From: JAEUHO01 sp046350655
Lineage (GTDB): Bacteria; Planctomycetota; PLA2; JAEUHO01
Direction: 5' to 3'
Assembly (NCBI GenBank): GCA_046350655.1
Contig: JAXMAB010000016.1
Span: forward strand, 1 to 60,844
Length of the DNA: 60,844 nt
The first letter of the stretch is position 1. Each line of letters starts with the position of its first letter. Positions 34,294 through 44,014 of the stretch are shown one piece after another. The translations under genes and the position numbers were made by a program. The notes below the pieces were generated by a model. The model was not told where the DNA came from. It ran no database searches and was given only the letters and a program-made list of their open reading frames with translations.

Positions 34294-34698
34294 ATGTTCC
34301 CCTCCTCCCTCGCGCGCCTCGAGCCCCTCGCCTACGTCCTCCTGCGCGTCTTCGCGGGGCTGCTGTTCGCCTGCCACGGCGTCCAGAAGGTCCTCGGGCT
34401 GCTCCTGACCGGGCCCGCGCCGGTGCTCGACCTCCAGAAGACGGTCGGCGGCTGGATCGAGCTGGTGGGCGGCACGCTGGTCGCGATCGGCTTCCAGACG
34501 CGCTGGGCGGCGTTCGTGTGCAGCGGGACCATGGCCGTCGCGTACCTGCAGTTCCACTGGAAGGGCCGGCTCGACGCGGGCTTCTTCCCGATCGTCAACG
34601 GCGGCGAGCTCGCGGTCCTGTACGCGTTCGTGTTCCTGTTCGTCGCGTGCAGGGGCCCGGGCCGCGCGAGCGTCGACGGCCGCCTCGCGCGACGCTGA
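34294..34698 (+). CDS. DoxX family membrane protein
   Basis: 134 residues from ATG 34294. Four hydrophobic segments in the DoxX arrangement: LAYVLLRVFAGLLFACHGVQK, written here with HG and K as conserved flanks, then GWIELVGGTLVAIGF, RWAAFVCSGTMAVAYLQFH and GELAVLYAFVFLFVA. DoxX proteins are poorly understood; some act with sulfur or thiol metabolism or redox-stress systems. No partner gene is adjacent. The short C-terminal tail is basic. TACCGT just upstream suggests a leaderless transcript. Confidence 0.9.
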   Translation: MFPSSLARLEPLAYVLLRVFAGLLFACHGVQKVLGLLLTGPAPVLDLQKTVGGWIELVGGTLVAIGFQTRWAAFVCSGTMAVAYLQFHWKGRLDAGFFPIVNGGELAVLYAFVFLFVACRGPGRASVDGRLARR

Positions 34699-34725
34699 CC
34701 CGCGCGGGCGGCGCGCCCCGTCCGC

Positions 34726-36131
34726 TCACTTCGGCGGCGCGGCGAGCAGCGCCCGTACCGCCGCGATCCCGCGGAGCCGCTCCTCCGACCGCGCGACGTC
34801 GCGCTCGTCGTCGGGCGACACGCCGCGTTTCGCGCGGACCGCGGCGATCGACGCCTGCGCGGCGACGACGGCGGCGTCCATCGCGGCGCCGGCGTCGCGC
34901 CCCTGACCGTCGCGCGCGGCGCGGTCGGCGCCGTGCGCGAGGAGCCACCGCACGCTCTCGACGGCGCCGAGCGACGCCGCGGCGAGGAACGCGGTCGCCC
35001 CGTCGGCGGCGCGCGCGTCCACCGGCGCGCCCGCCGCGACGAGGCGCGCGAGCACGTCCGCGTGGCCGGCCGCGGCCGACATCGCCGGGCCCGCCACCGC
35101 CTTCGCGTCCGCGCCCGCGACGAGCAGGCGCTCGACGACGGGCAGCGCCCCCGCCCCCGCCGCGGCCACGAGCGGCAGCGGCCGGTCGGGCGCGGCGGCG
35201 TTCGGGTCCGCCTTGCGGGCCAGCAGGCGCGCGACGAGGTCGTCGTCGCCCGCGGCGGCCGCGGCCGCCAGCGCGACGGCGAGATCGGGGTCCGTTCCAC
35301 CAGCTTCGCGGCCGTCGCGCGCCGGCCCCGGTCGAGCGCCGCGACGAACGCCGTCCGCCCCGCGGCGTCGGTGCGTCCCGGGTCGGCCCCCTTCGCGAGC
35401 AACCGCTCGACGACGTCGACGTGCCCGGCGGCCGCCGCGGCGTGGAGCGGCGTCCGGCCCTCCTTGTCGGCCCCGTCCACCGCCGCCCCCGCGGCGAGCA
35501 GCCGCGCGACGGCGTCCGCGCGGCCGGACTGGGCCGCGACGAACAGCGGCGTCTCCCCGAGGACCGTGTCCGCGACGTCCACGGGCGCGCCGCGCGCGAT
35601 CAGCAGGTCCAGGAGGGCGACGGACCCCGCGAGCGCCGCCACGGCCATCACGGGCGTGCCGGTGTGGTCGCGGCGCGCGACGTCGGCGCCGCGCTCGACG
35701 AGCAGGCGCGCGACGTCGACGTGCCCGTACCGCGCCGCGGACGCGAGGGGGCCGGCGTCGGCGCGGTCGAGCGCGTCCACGGCGGCGCCGGCGTCGAGCA
35801 GCGCCCGCGACGTGTCGAGCCGCCCCGCCCGGGCCGACCAGTGCAGCGCCGTGTCGCCGTTGTGGTCGACGTGGCGCGGGTCGGCGCCGCGCGCGAGGAG
35901 CAGCCGCACCACCTCGAGGTGCCCGCCCTCGGCCGCGAACATCAGCGCGCTGTACGCGCCCGCGTGCGGCGCGTCGGGACGCGTGCCCGCGTCGAGCAGC
36001 GCCTTCGCCTTCGCGGCGTCGCCGTCGCGGGCGGCGACGAACAGGCCCCAGGCGTCCTCCGCGGCGACGCCCGCGCGGGGCGCGGCCGCGAGCAGGGACG
36101 CGACGACGAGCACGACGGCGGGACGGCGCAT
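34726..36131 (-). CDS. Secreted ankyrin-repeat protein (one-base frameshift)
   Basis: Starts at ATG 36131 with GGAG upstream. Signal peptide (AVVLVVASLLAAAPRAGVAA). Ankyrin repeats run through most of the protein (GAYSALMFAAEGGHLEVVRLLLARGADP in two parts; EGRTPLHAAAAAGHVDVVERLLAKGADP likewise). At about 35296-35302 the frame shifts: one added base in GGTGGAACGG restores continuity to PDLAVALAAAAAAGDDDLV and further ankyrin units (GALPVVERLLVAGADAKAV). Joined length is about 468 residues. Probably a protein-binding scaffold outside the cytoplasm. The intact repeats on both sides argue for a sequence error or a very recent mutation. Confidence 0.88.
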
Positions 36132-36162
36132 GCGGGGCTCCGGGGCGCGGGGGGGCCACCCG

Positions 36163-36168
36163 AGGGTA
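36163..36168 (-). promoter_or_regulatory. Putative -10 box TACCCT for the ankyrin gene
   Basis: TACCCTCGG on the minus strand, 31 nt before ATG 36131. A dispersed element abuts it on the upstream side (36170-36184). Confidence 0.45.
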
Positions 36169-36169
36169 C

Positions 36170-36184
36170 GGGACGCGAGGCCCG
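36170..36184 (+). repeat. Dispersed element, copy 20
   Basis: GGGACGCGAGGCCCG, immediately upstream of the ankyrin gene's -10-like box and 3' of the winged-helix regulator gene. Confidence 0.85.
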
Positions 36185-36225
36185 CCGGTTCGCAAGGACT
36201 CGGCAAAACGCGGGTCCGGCCGACG

Positions 36226-36558
36226 TCAGCTCACGAGCGCCAGGAGCGCCCGGACGCTCCGGTGCGCCTCGAGCGGGTGGCGCAGCGGGCGGTCCAGGTC
36301 AAAGGTGTACTCGTTCCGGCGCCCGTCGCGGCGCCGGGCGAGGATCCCCTCGCGCTCGAGGTCGCGGACGATCGTCTGGACGGCCCGCTCGGTGATCCCG
36401 ACCCGCTCCGCGACGTCCCGCAGCCGCGGCGCGTCCCCCCGGGTGAGGCAGAGGAGCACGTGGGCGTGGTTCGAGAGGAACGTCCACCCGCTCCGGGGCG
36501 GGGTCGCCGTGGGCGCGGCGCGGGCGGGGCGTCGACGGGGGCGCGGGCGGATCGGCAC
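36226..36558 (-). CDS. Winged helix-turn-helix transcriptional regulator
   Basis: 110 residues from GTG 36558, with GAGGA at 6-nt spacing. After a basic, Pro-rich N-terminus of about 24 residues comes a winged helix: NHAHVLLCLTRGDAPRLRDV, AERVGITERAVQTIVRDLER (recognition helix), EGILARRRDGRRNEYTF (wing). It resembles MarR/ArsR-type DNA-binding domains without a ligand domain. The gene is divergent from purE with 87 bp between starts, so it may regulate itself and possibly purEK. TCGTACGA and an AT-rich stretch lie in the gap. Confidence 0.85.
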   Translation of the reverse strand: MPIRPRPRRRPARAAPTATPPRSGWTFLSNHAHVLLCLTRGDAPRLRDVAERVGITERAVQTIVRDLEREGILARRRDGRRNEYTFDLDRPLRHPLEAHRSVRALLALVS

Positions 36559-36567
36559 GGTTCGTCC

Positions 36568-36596
36568 TCGTACGAAGTAGGATTCGTGTATACCAT
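36568..36596. promoter_or_regulatory. Divergent promoter/operator region, wHTH regulator and purE
   Basis: Contains the palindrome TCGTACGA (36568-36575) and the AT-rich stretch GTGTATACCATTTCC. TACCAT (36591-36596) or TATACC can be the plus-strand -10 for purE; TATACA on the minus strand faces the regulator. The palindrome could be the regulator's site (inference). Confidence 0.5.
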
Positions 36597-36645
36597 TTCC
36601 TCTATCGGACGCGGAGGCCGCGTCCTCGCCCCCCGAGGAGGACCG

Positions 36646-37145
36646 ATGACCGAGCCGTTCCCCCGCACCGGCGCCCGGGTGGGCGTCGTCATGGGCTCCG
36701 CGTCCGACTGGGCCACCCTGCGCCACGCCGCGGAGACGCTGGAGGCGCTCGGCGTGCCGCACGAGCACGCGGTGGTCTCGGCCCACCGCACGCCCGAGCG
36801 GCTGCGGGCCTACGCGATGTCGGCCGCGGAGCGCGGCCTCGAGGTCGTGATCGCGGGCGCCGGCGGCGCGGCCCACCTGCCCGGGATGCTCGCGTCGTGG
36901 ACCCTGCTGCCGGTGCTCGGCGTGCCCGTCGAGAGCAAGGTGCTGCGGGGCGTGGACTCGCTGCTCTCCATCGTCCAGATGCCGGCGGGCGTCCCCGTGG
37001 GCACGCTGGCGATCGGCGAGGCCGGCGCGAAGAACGCGGCGCTCCTCGCCGCGCGGATGCTCGCGGTGCGCGACCCTGCGCTCGCGGCCCGGCTCGCGGC
37101 CCGCCGCGACGACGACGCCGCGAAGTCGGCGGCCTCGGTGCTCGC

Positions 37146-37149
<4 letters not shown>
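36646..37149 (+). CDS. purE: N5-carboxyaminoimidazole ribonucleotide mutase
   Basis: 167 residues from ATG 36646, with GAGGAGG upstream. Class I PurE: MGSASDW near residue 16, SAHRTPER with the catalytic His, and AGAGGAAHLPGM. It converts N5-CAIR to CAIR in de novo purine synthesis, working after PurK, whose gene overlaps (GTGA). Length is standard. Presence with PurK indicates the bacterial two-step carboxylation route. Confidence 0.96.
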
Positions 37150-38296
<1,147 letters not shown>

Positions 38297-38300
<4 letters not shown>

Positions 38301-38647
38301 GCCTCGACCTGGTCCTGTCGAACCTCCTGACGCCGCCCATCCTCTTCTTCGCGCTCGGGATGGTCGCGGCGGTGATCCGCTCCGACCTCGAGATCCCCGC
38401 CGCCGTGACGAAGCCGCGGGCCCTCTAGCTGCGCCTCGCGATCGGGCTGGCGGCGGGCGACGCGCTCCTCCTCACCGTCCTGTTCGCGAGCGCGAGCTAC
38501 ATCGCGGTCCCCGCCGCGATGCGGATGCGGCTCCCGGACGCCAATCCCGGCGTCGACCCGCCGATGGCGCTCGCGGTGACGTTCCCCTGGAACCTCGCCG
38601 TGGGGATCCCGCTCGACCTCACGGTGATCGAGCGCGTCCGGGCCTGA
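38297..38647 (+). pseudogene. SbtA-type (DUF897) sodium-dependent bicarbonate transporter remnant
   Basis: One frame from GTG 38297 to TGA 38647, interrupted by TAG at 38426-38428. The first 43 codons give the N-terminus of an SbtA-like transporter (LLTPPILFFALGMVAAVIRSD, written with a final D, then LEIPAAVTK). After the TAG comes LRLAIGLAAGD and then directly the family's C-terminal block (ASASYIAVPAAMRMRLPDANP; TFPWNLAVGIPLDL). About 200 central residues expected in a full-length protein are absent. This is a deletion remnant, not an assembly indel, because the frame is kept. It overlaps the purK stop (GTGA), so an intact ancestor was probably in the purEK operon. Confidence 0.85.
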
Positions 38648-38777
38648 CGCGGCCCCCCGACGTCCGTCACGGCACCTCGATCCGCACGTCGCGCGCGCCC
38701 GCGCGCGCCCGCGTCGGGCCCCGCGTCGCGGCGCGGTCGCGGGACCGCGCCGTCGGGGCGCGCGCCGTCGCCCGCGG

Positions 38778-39737
38778 TCAGACGCGGCGGCCGCTGATCC
38801 AGGAGAACGCGACGGGCCGGGCCTTGCGTGCCGAGACGTCGGTCGCCGCCGCGCGGTGCCGGTCCGCGGCCGCGCACAACGTGTCGCGGCGCGCCGCCGC
38901 CTCGCCGCAGAGGCCCCCCATGGTCGGCAGGCCCAGCGTGTCGAGCAGCTGCCGCAGGTTCTCGGCGTAGTCGGCGTACGTGTAGACGCCGAGCCGCTGC
39001 CCAACGTCGGCGAAATGGCCGAACAGGTTGCGGTCGACGCCGTCGGTCATCGTGCGCGCGGGCATCACCACCACGCCGCAGAGCGTCTCCTCGAGCGCCT
39101 CGAGGGCCCCCGAGGGGTCCGCGGCGACGAGGTCGCGCAGCACCGAGACGTACGCGCGCTCGTGGCGGGCCTCGTCGGCGGCGATGAGCCCGCACAGCTT
39201 GTGCAGCCGCGGCGCGCCGCACGCGCCCGCGAGCCGGCCCAGCTGGATCCACGCGAGCTTCGTCGCGTGCTCCTGGAACGACGCGTACGCGAGCCCGCGG
39301 TACGGGTCGCCGCCCGCGCGGTTGTCGAAGCCGTTGCGCAGGAGGTGCTGCACCGTCCGCTCGACCGCGAGCAGGTCGACGCGGCCCGACAACAGGAGGT
39401 AGCCGCGCCCGGCGTCGCCGTGGCGCTTCTCCTCCGCGGTCCACGACCGCGCCCAGCGCGCCCACGGGTGCGCGTCGACGCCCGTGCGGTCGGTCATGCC
39501 GCCGCAGCGGTTGATCGTCGCGAGGTAGGCCGGCAGCGCCTCCTCCGTGACGACGTTGCCGACCAGGACGACCAGCATCTCGTCGGACAGGCGCGAGGCC
39601 TCCCCGCGCAGGTCGTCGAGCCCGTCGCGCCAGCCCTCGCCCGCGAGCGACGGCAGCACGTCGGAGGGCTGCCAACACGCGTCCGGCGGGGGCAACGTCG
39701 TGAGTGCGGCCTCGACGGAGGGTTCGAGGGCGCGCAT
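38778..39737 (-). CDS. Acyl-[ACP] desaturase (ferritin-like di-iron)
   Basis: 319 residues from ATG 39737. TTG 39761 (adds 8 residues) has a better ribosome site, GGAG 6 nt upstream, and may be the real start. Stearoyl-ACP desaturase family: WQPSDVLPSL, NVVTEEALPAYL (first Glu ligand), TAEEKRHGD (ExxH), and ADEARHERAYV (second ExxH). These residues hold the di-iron centre that inserts a double bond into ACP-bound acyl chains using O2. Normal length for the bacterial DesA group. A single-gene unit with TACCCT upstream. Confidence 0.93.
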   Translation of the reverse strand: MRALEPSVEAALTTLPPPDACWQPSDVLPSLAGEGWRDGLDDLRGEASRLSDEMLVVLVGNVVTEEALPAYLATINRCGGMTDRTGVDAHPWARWARSWTAEEKRHGDAGRGYLLLSGRVDLLAVERTVQHLLRNGFDNRAGGDPYRGLAYASFQEHATKLAWIQLGRLAGACGAPRLHKLCGLIAADEARHERAYVSVLRDLVAADPSGALEALEETLCGVVVMPARTMTDGVDRNLFGHFADVGQRLGVYTYADYAENLRQLLDTLGLPTMGGLCGEAAARRDTLCAAADRHRAAATDVSARKARPVAFSWISGRRV

Positions 39738-39783
39738 GACGTCGAGGCGTTGATCGAGCAAGAGGCACTCCGCGGGGGGTCCG

Positions 39784-39789
39784 AGGGTA
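39784..39789 (-). promoter_or_regulatory. Putative -10 box TACCCT for the desaturase
   Basis: TACCCTCGG on the minus strand, 22 nt before the TTG 39761 start (46 nt before ATG 39737). Confidence 0.45.
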
Positions 39790-39876
39790 CCGGGGTCGAG
39801 GGGCCGGCGCCCGCACCAAGTTCCCGCGGGGAAACCACGCGGACCGGCCCCCCGCTCGCCGGGGGGTCGGGGTCCC

Positions 39877-39892
39877 GGGACGCGAGGCCCGG
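39877..39892 (+). repeat. Dispersed element, copy 22
   Basis: GGGACGCGAGGCCCGG, 6 nt from the stop of the EF-hand/deiodinase-like gene. The sequence GGCCGTCA that joins repeat and stop also occurs after the amidase gene (copy 4). Confidence 0.85.
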
Positions 39893-39898
39893 TGGCCG

Positions 39899-41255
39899 TC
39901 AGGGCGCCGGCGCGACCGCGCGCCGCACCGCGTCGTCGAACTCGCGCTGTTTCAGCCCGAACGGGCCGGGCTCGCTGCGGTAGACGATCTTCCCGTCGCG
40001 CCCGACCACGTACAGGCGCGCCGGCGGGGCCACGTAGGCCCGCGCGACCGCGTCGTCGAGGCCGTCCACGAGCGTCTCGAACACGCCGAACCGCAGGTCG
40101 AGCGCGCAGACGTCGGCGACGGCGCGGCGGTCCTCGAACGTCGCGGGCTCCTCGACGACCGGCTGGCCCGGCTCGGGCATCGGCGCGCGGCCGTCGATCG
40201 CGTGGGCCTCGCGCACGTAGACGAAGAGGAAGCGCGCGTCGGCGGCGTGGCGGTCGTAGGCGGCCCGGATCCACCCGGCGGACGCGCGGAACGGCGGGCA
40301 CGTGTAGCTGCCGAAGATCAGCACGACGGGCGTGCCGCGCAGGTCGGAGAGCGTGCGGGTCGTGGCGCCGCCGCGCGAGCGGAGCGTGAAGTCCGGCGCC
40401 ACGCTGCCGACGGCCGGCGCCTCGGGCCGGCGCGGGCGCGCGGGCGCCGCGCGCTTCGGGTCCGCCGCGTTTGCCGCGGCCGGCGGCGGCGAGGCCGGGA
40501 CCGCCGCCGTCGACGGGGCTGCGCCCGCGGTCGGCGGCGCGGCCGGCGCGGCCGCGGGGGCCTTCGCCGCGGCGCGTGCGGCCGCCCGGGCCTCGCGGTC
40601 CTGCATCCCCGTCCGCCACCCGAGGAGCTCGGCGAGCGAGAGGACCCCGTCGCGGTCGGCGTCGGCGGCCTCGAGCAGGAACGGGAACGGGCGCACCCCG
40701 CCGGCAGGTCGAGGACGCCCGGGACCGGGGTGCGCTGCGCGTCGGCGAGCGCGGCGTCGAGCTCGAGCTCGGTGACGGCGCCGGAGCCGTCGCGGTCCGC
40801 GCGGCGGAACGCCCGCTCGAGGGTCGCCTCGCTCGGGAGGTCGTCACCGCCGGCCGCCGCGGCGCGCGCGCGGCGCCCGGCGCGGGCGGGTCCACGGCGA
40901 TGCGCTCGGCGACGAGCGCGACGAGATAGCTCGCCATGAGGGACGGCTCGTCGAAGTCGGCACGGGTCAACGCGCCGTCGCCGTCGCGGTCGAGACGCCC
41001 GACGACGGCCGCGCCGCGGGGGTGCTCCGCGACGGTCACCCGCCCGTCGTGGTCGCGGTCGTGGGTCGCGGCCAGGTACGACCACACCGCGGGGGCGCCG
41101 CGCCCGTGGACGAGCGACGCCGCGGTGTACGGGTCCGGGGCGCGGGCGACGGGGCCGGTCGGGCACGGGCCGCAGCGGTCGGCCGCGGTGGCGCACCCCG
41201 CGAGCAGGGGCGCGGCGAGGACGGGGGCGAGGAGGAGCCGCAGGGGGCGGGGCAT
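39899..41255 (-). CDS. EF-hand lipoprotein with C-terminal iodothyronine-deiodinase-like (thioredoxin-fold) domain; two frameshifts
   Basis: From ATG 41255: lipoprotein signal (LLLAPVLAAPLLAGC), then EF-hand loops DRDHDGRVTVAE and DRDGDGALTRADF. After a shift near 40865-40885 comes DRDGSGAVTELEL. After a second shift in the CCCC run near 40697-40701 comes DADRDGVLSLAEL, then a Pro/Ala linker and a thioredoxin-like domain (residues about 275-450 of the joined protein). Its FGSYTCPPFRA and YVREAHAIDG match the deiodinase signature FGSxT(U/C)PPF and its EAHxxDGW block, with Cys (TGC) in place of selenocysteine. Probably a calcium-binding extracytoplasmic redox protein; substrate unknown. A dispersed element encodes part of the linker (QDREARA). 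Confidence 0.85.
40587..40601 (-). repeat. Dispersed element, copy 23 (coding)
   Basis: CGGGCCTCGCGGTCC within the Ala-rich linker between EF-hands and the redox domain; translated as DREAR. Confidence 0.7.
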
Positions 41256-41388
41256 GCCCGGGAAACGCACCGGCCGCGCGACGATTCCGTCGGATCGGGC
41301 GCGCGCGAGGGTCGCGGTGGCTCCCGGCGGCGCCGGCACCGGCGGGAACCGGCGGGAACCGGGGGCAACCGGCGGACGCCGGCGCGCT

Positions 41389-42852
41389 TCAGTCGCCCGC
41401 GCGGGCGGGCGCGGCCTCGGTGAGGACGCCGGCGAGCAACTGGTCGAGGACGTCGCGCGCGGCGTACCCGGTGGCGCCGGGCGCGAGGAAGTCGGCGACC
41501 CCCGCGACGCGGTCGCCGGACGTCACGAACGGGAGCTCGACCGAGCCGTCGCCGCGGACCTGCGGCTGGCCGATCGTCGCCATGAGGCCGTTGCAGATGC
41601 ACTTGCGGCCCACGGTGTCGGCCTCGTCGCCGCCCTTCGCGACGTAGTCCGCGACGGGTTCGGCGGGGCAGCGCCACCCGACGGTGCCGTCGGCCTCGCG
41701 GTAGGCGTGGCGGAGGTAGCCGAGGTCGCAGATGCGGTCACGGTGCGCGTAGGCGCCCGCCTCCGACATCGTGCCGTCGAGCTGGACGACCTTGATCGGG
41801 AAGCCCGTCGGCGACGCGACCGGGTCGGTGAACACGTGGGCGTCGCCCGTGGCGCTCGACGCGAGCACGCGCCGCTTGAGGTCGGCGTCGAGGCCCGACT
41901 CGTTGCAGTAGGCGAACGCGGTGCCGACCTGGATGCCGGCGGCGCCCTCGGCCCGCGCCTCGGCGAGCCCCCCCACGCGGCCGTACGAGCCCGCGAGCCA
42001 GAACGGCGCGCCGAGCGCGATCATCTCGCGCAGGTCCACGACGTCGCGGGCGCCGTAGGCGGGCTCGCCCGTGGGACCGAGCGGCGGCGCGCCGCGGGGC
42101 GGCGCGTTGTGGCCGCCGGCGGTGGGCCCCTCGACGACGAACCCGTCCACGCGGCCGCTGGCCTTGCGCAGCAGCGCCGACGCGAGCGTGCTCGACGAGA
42201 CGATGGCGAGGAACCGCGGGCGCTCGAGGGCCGGCGGCTCGCGGCCGAGGAACGCGCGCGGGTCGAACCGCGTCACGAACTCCTCGCCGGGCAGCGCGCC
42301 GCGGACGTCGAGCTTGAGGTCGGCGGCCTCGCCGCGCGCGAACCGGTCGAGGAGGCCCGGGATCGCGCGGGGGATGCCCGCGCCCACGAGCACGAACGCC
42401 ACGCCGGCGAGCATCGCGCCGTACAGCGTCGGCAGCGTCGGCAGCTGGATCTTCTCGAGGAGGTTGATGCCGACGGCGCCGGCGTGCCCCTCGCGCGCGA
42501 GCCAGACCTCGACGAACGCGGCGGCGACGAGCAGCTGCTCGAGGAACGGGCCGGGCTGCGCGGCGAGGATCGGCTTCGCGCGGAACGGCGCGTCGTCGGC
42601 CTTCCCGCCGGGCACGTAATAGGTGTCGAGGATGCGCTTCGCCGCCGCCGGGACCGGGAACTTCGCGAGCGCGCCCGCGATCTGGCCGTCGGGATCGCCC
42701 TGCTGCAGGCGCCGCGTGAGGATGAGGTCGAGGCCGGTGCCCGACACGACGCCGAGCTGCCCCGCCGACGAGACGGCGCGCGCCAGTCTCCAGTCGGAGA
42801 CGCCGGCGCCCATGCCCCCTTGGATGATCAGCGGGAGAGCGGTCGCGTCCAA
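41389..42852 (-). CDS. Nitronate monooxygenase family (2-nitropropane dioxygenase-like) FMN enzyme
   Basis: 487 residues from TTG 42852; no ATG or GTG fits better. TIM-barrel flavoprotein: IIQGGMGAGVSDWRLARAV at the N-terminus, VEGPTAGGHNAPPRG around the FMN phosphate and catalytic His, GAAGIQVGTAF, and a C-terminal RKCICNGLMATIG. It is longer than typical nitronate monooxygenases (about 330-380) and closer to the roughly 460-480-residue NPD subgroup. The substrate is uncertain. TACGAT 6 nt before the start suggests a leaderless mRNA. Single-gene unit. Confidence 0.88.
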   Translation of the reverse strand: MDATALPLIIQGGMGAGVSDWRLARAVSSAGQLGVVSGTGLDLILTRRLQQGDPDGQIAGALAKFPVPAAAKRILDTYYVPGGKADDAPFRAKPILAAQPGPFLEQLLVAAAFVEVWLAREGHAGAVGINLLEKIQLPTLPTLYGAMLAGVAFVLVGAGIPRAIPGLLDRFARGEAADLKLDVRGALPGEEFVTRFDPRAFLGREPPALERPRFLAIVSSSTLASALLRKASGRVDGFVVEGPTAGGHNAPPRGAPPLGPTGEPAYGARDVVDLREMIALGAPFWLAGSYGRVGGLAEARAEGAAGIQVGTAFAYCNESGLDADLKRRVLASSATGDAHVFTDPVASPTGFPIKVVQLDGTMSEAGAYAHRDRICDLGYLRHAYREADGTVGWRCPAEPVADYVAKGGDEADTVGRKCICNGLMATIGQPQVRGDGSVELPFVTSGDRVAGVADFLAPGATGYAARDVLDQLLAGVLTEAAPARAGD

Positions 42853-42858
42853 GGCCCC

Positions 42859-42864
42859 ATCGTA
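42859..42864 (-). promoter_or_regulatory. Putative -10 box TACGAT for the nitronate monooxygenase-like gene
   Basis: TACGAT on the minus strand, ending 6 nt before TTG 42852. Confidence 0.5.
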
Positions 42865-43145
42865 GTCGGCCGCGCGGCTCCGAGGTCCGGGATTCGCCCG
42901 GTCCGGCCCGAGATTCGCGTCCGCGGCGAGCGCCCCGGCCCGCGCCGGGGGCCCGTGCGTCCCTTGCGTCGCACGCGTCGGCCCCGTCGCGGCGACGCGC
43001 GTCGCGGGCGCAGCCCGGGGCGCCGGGGGGCGAGCGCCACGGACGCGTCGGCCGGGTGCGGGGTCCGGGGCCCCCGCCCGCCGCCGCGCCTCGCGCGCGG
43101 GCCGACGCCCCGCGGCGGGCTCGCGTCGCGCGATCGTCCCGCGGT

Positions 43146-43853
43146 TCAGTCGCGCGCGAAGAACAGCCAGTCGGTCTGCGTCTCGTCGATCAGCGGGTTG
43201 TCCACCGTGATCGGCTCGGCCTCGACCGACGCGAACGTCCGGCGCAGCGCGTCGATGAACGGCGAGCTCTCGGCGGACGACCACACCGCGAGCACGCCGC
43301 CCGGCAGGAGGTGGCGCTTCGCGCGCGCGAGGCCCTCGGCCGAGTGGAAGCCGCCGGCCGGCCCGGCGTCGCCGTGCGCGAGCGGCTCGTCGGGCGAGTG
43401 GTCCACGTCGACGAGGACGAGGTCGTGGCGGCGCGCGGGCGGCGCGAGCAGGCGCGCGTACACGTCGCCCTGCGTCACGACGAGCCGCGGGTCGGCGTTC
43501 AGCGCGCCGGCCAGCGGCACGAGGCCGCGAGCGAGCCAGTCGATGACCTGCGGGAGCAGCTCGACGACCTCGACGCGCGCGACCCGAGGGGACGCGAGCG
43601 CCGCGTGCGCCGTGTAGCCGAGGCCCAGCCCCCCCACGAGCACGTCGAGCGCGCCGCCGGCGTGCCGCTCGACGGCGAGGCGCGCGAGCGCCTCCTCCGA
43701 CGCGGTCAGGTGGCTGCTCATCAGGAACTCGTGGTCGAGCGTGATCTCGGTGACGTGGGTGCCGGGTGCGCCCGGGAGCTCCCGCCGCCGCAGGCAGAGC
43801 AGCCCCAGCGGCGTCGGCTCGTAGGCGAGGATCTCGAGCGTCGGGCGGGCCAT
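43146..43853 (-). CDS. Spermidine synthase-like protein (class I methyltransferase fold)
   Basis: 235 residues from ATG 43853. HVTEITLDHEFLMSSH at the N-terminus, VLVGGLGLGYTAHAAL as the nucleotide-binding loop, VEVVELLPQVIDW for the ribose-binding acidic residue, and DLVLVDVDHSPDEPL where polyamine synthases carry a catalytic Asp. It is shorter than true spermidine synthases (about 280-300). Aminopropyl transfer is possible, but many such proteins are uncharacterised. Divergent from the DUF1570-type gene. Confidence 0.85.
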   Translation of the reverse strand: MARPTLEILAYEPTPLGLLCLRRRELPGAPGTHVTEITLDHEFLMSSHLTASEEALARLAVERHAGGALDVLVGGLGLGYTAHAALASPRVARVEVVELLPQVIDWLARGLVPLAGALNADPRLVVTQGDVYARLLAPPARRHDLVLVDVDHSPDEPLAHGDAGPAGGFHSAEGLARAKRHLLPGGVLAVWSSAESSPFIDALRRTFASVEAEPITVDNPLIDETQTDWLFFARD

Positions 43854-43971
43854 CGGGCGTCGGGTCCTCCCCCGAGGGGTCGGGCGCGCGCGGGGCCGCG
43901 CCGCCGGCGCCCGAGCCTACCCGGGACCCTCGGCGGCTCGCCGCTCCTTCGGGTCGGGCGGGCGGTCGCGG

Positions 43972-43977
43972 TAGGGT
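43972..43977 (+). promoter_or_regulatory. Putative -10 box TAGGGT for the DUF1570-type gene
   Basis: GGTAGGGTGG, 37 nt before ATG 44015. Directly followed by a dispersed element that would fall at the 5' end of the mRNA. Confidence 0.45.
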
Positions 43978-43991
43978 GGACGCGAGGCCCG
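43978..43991 (+). repeat. Dispersed element, copy 24
   Basis: GGACGCGAGGCCCG immediately after the -10-like box, in the presumed 5' leader of the DUF1570-type gene. Confidence 0.85.
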
Positions 43992-44014
43992 CGGGCGGCG
44001 GGCGGGAGGCGACG

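Noticed and set aside
38426..38428. TAG in the SbtA-type fragment as amber read-through or pyrrolysine
   Set aside because: The fragment also lacks about 200 central residues of the transporter, so decay explains the stop more simply. No other in-frame TAG in an intact gene was seen.
40260..40300. Selenocysteine codon in the deiodinase-like domain
   Set aside because: The position equivalent to selenocysteine is TGC (Cys), not TGA, so no SECIS element is needed.
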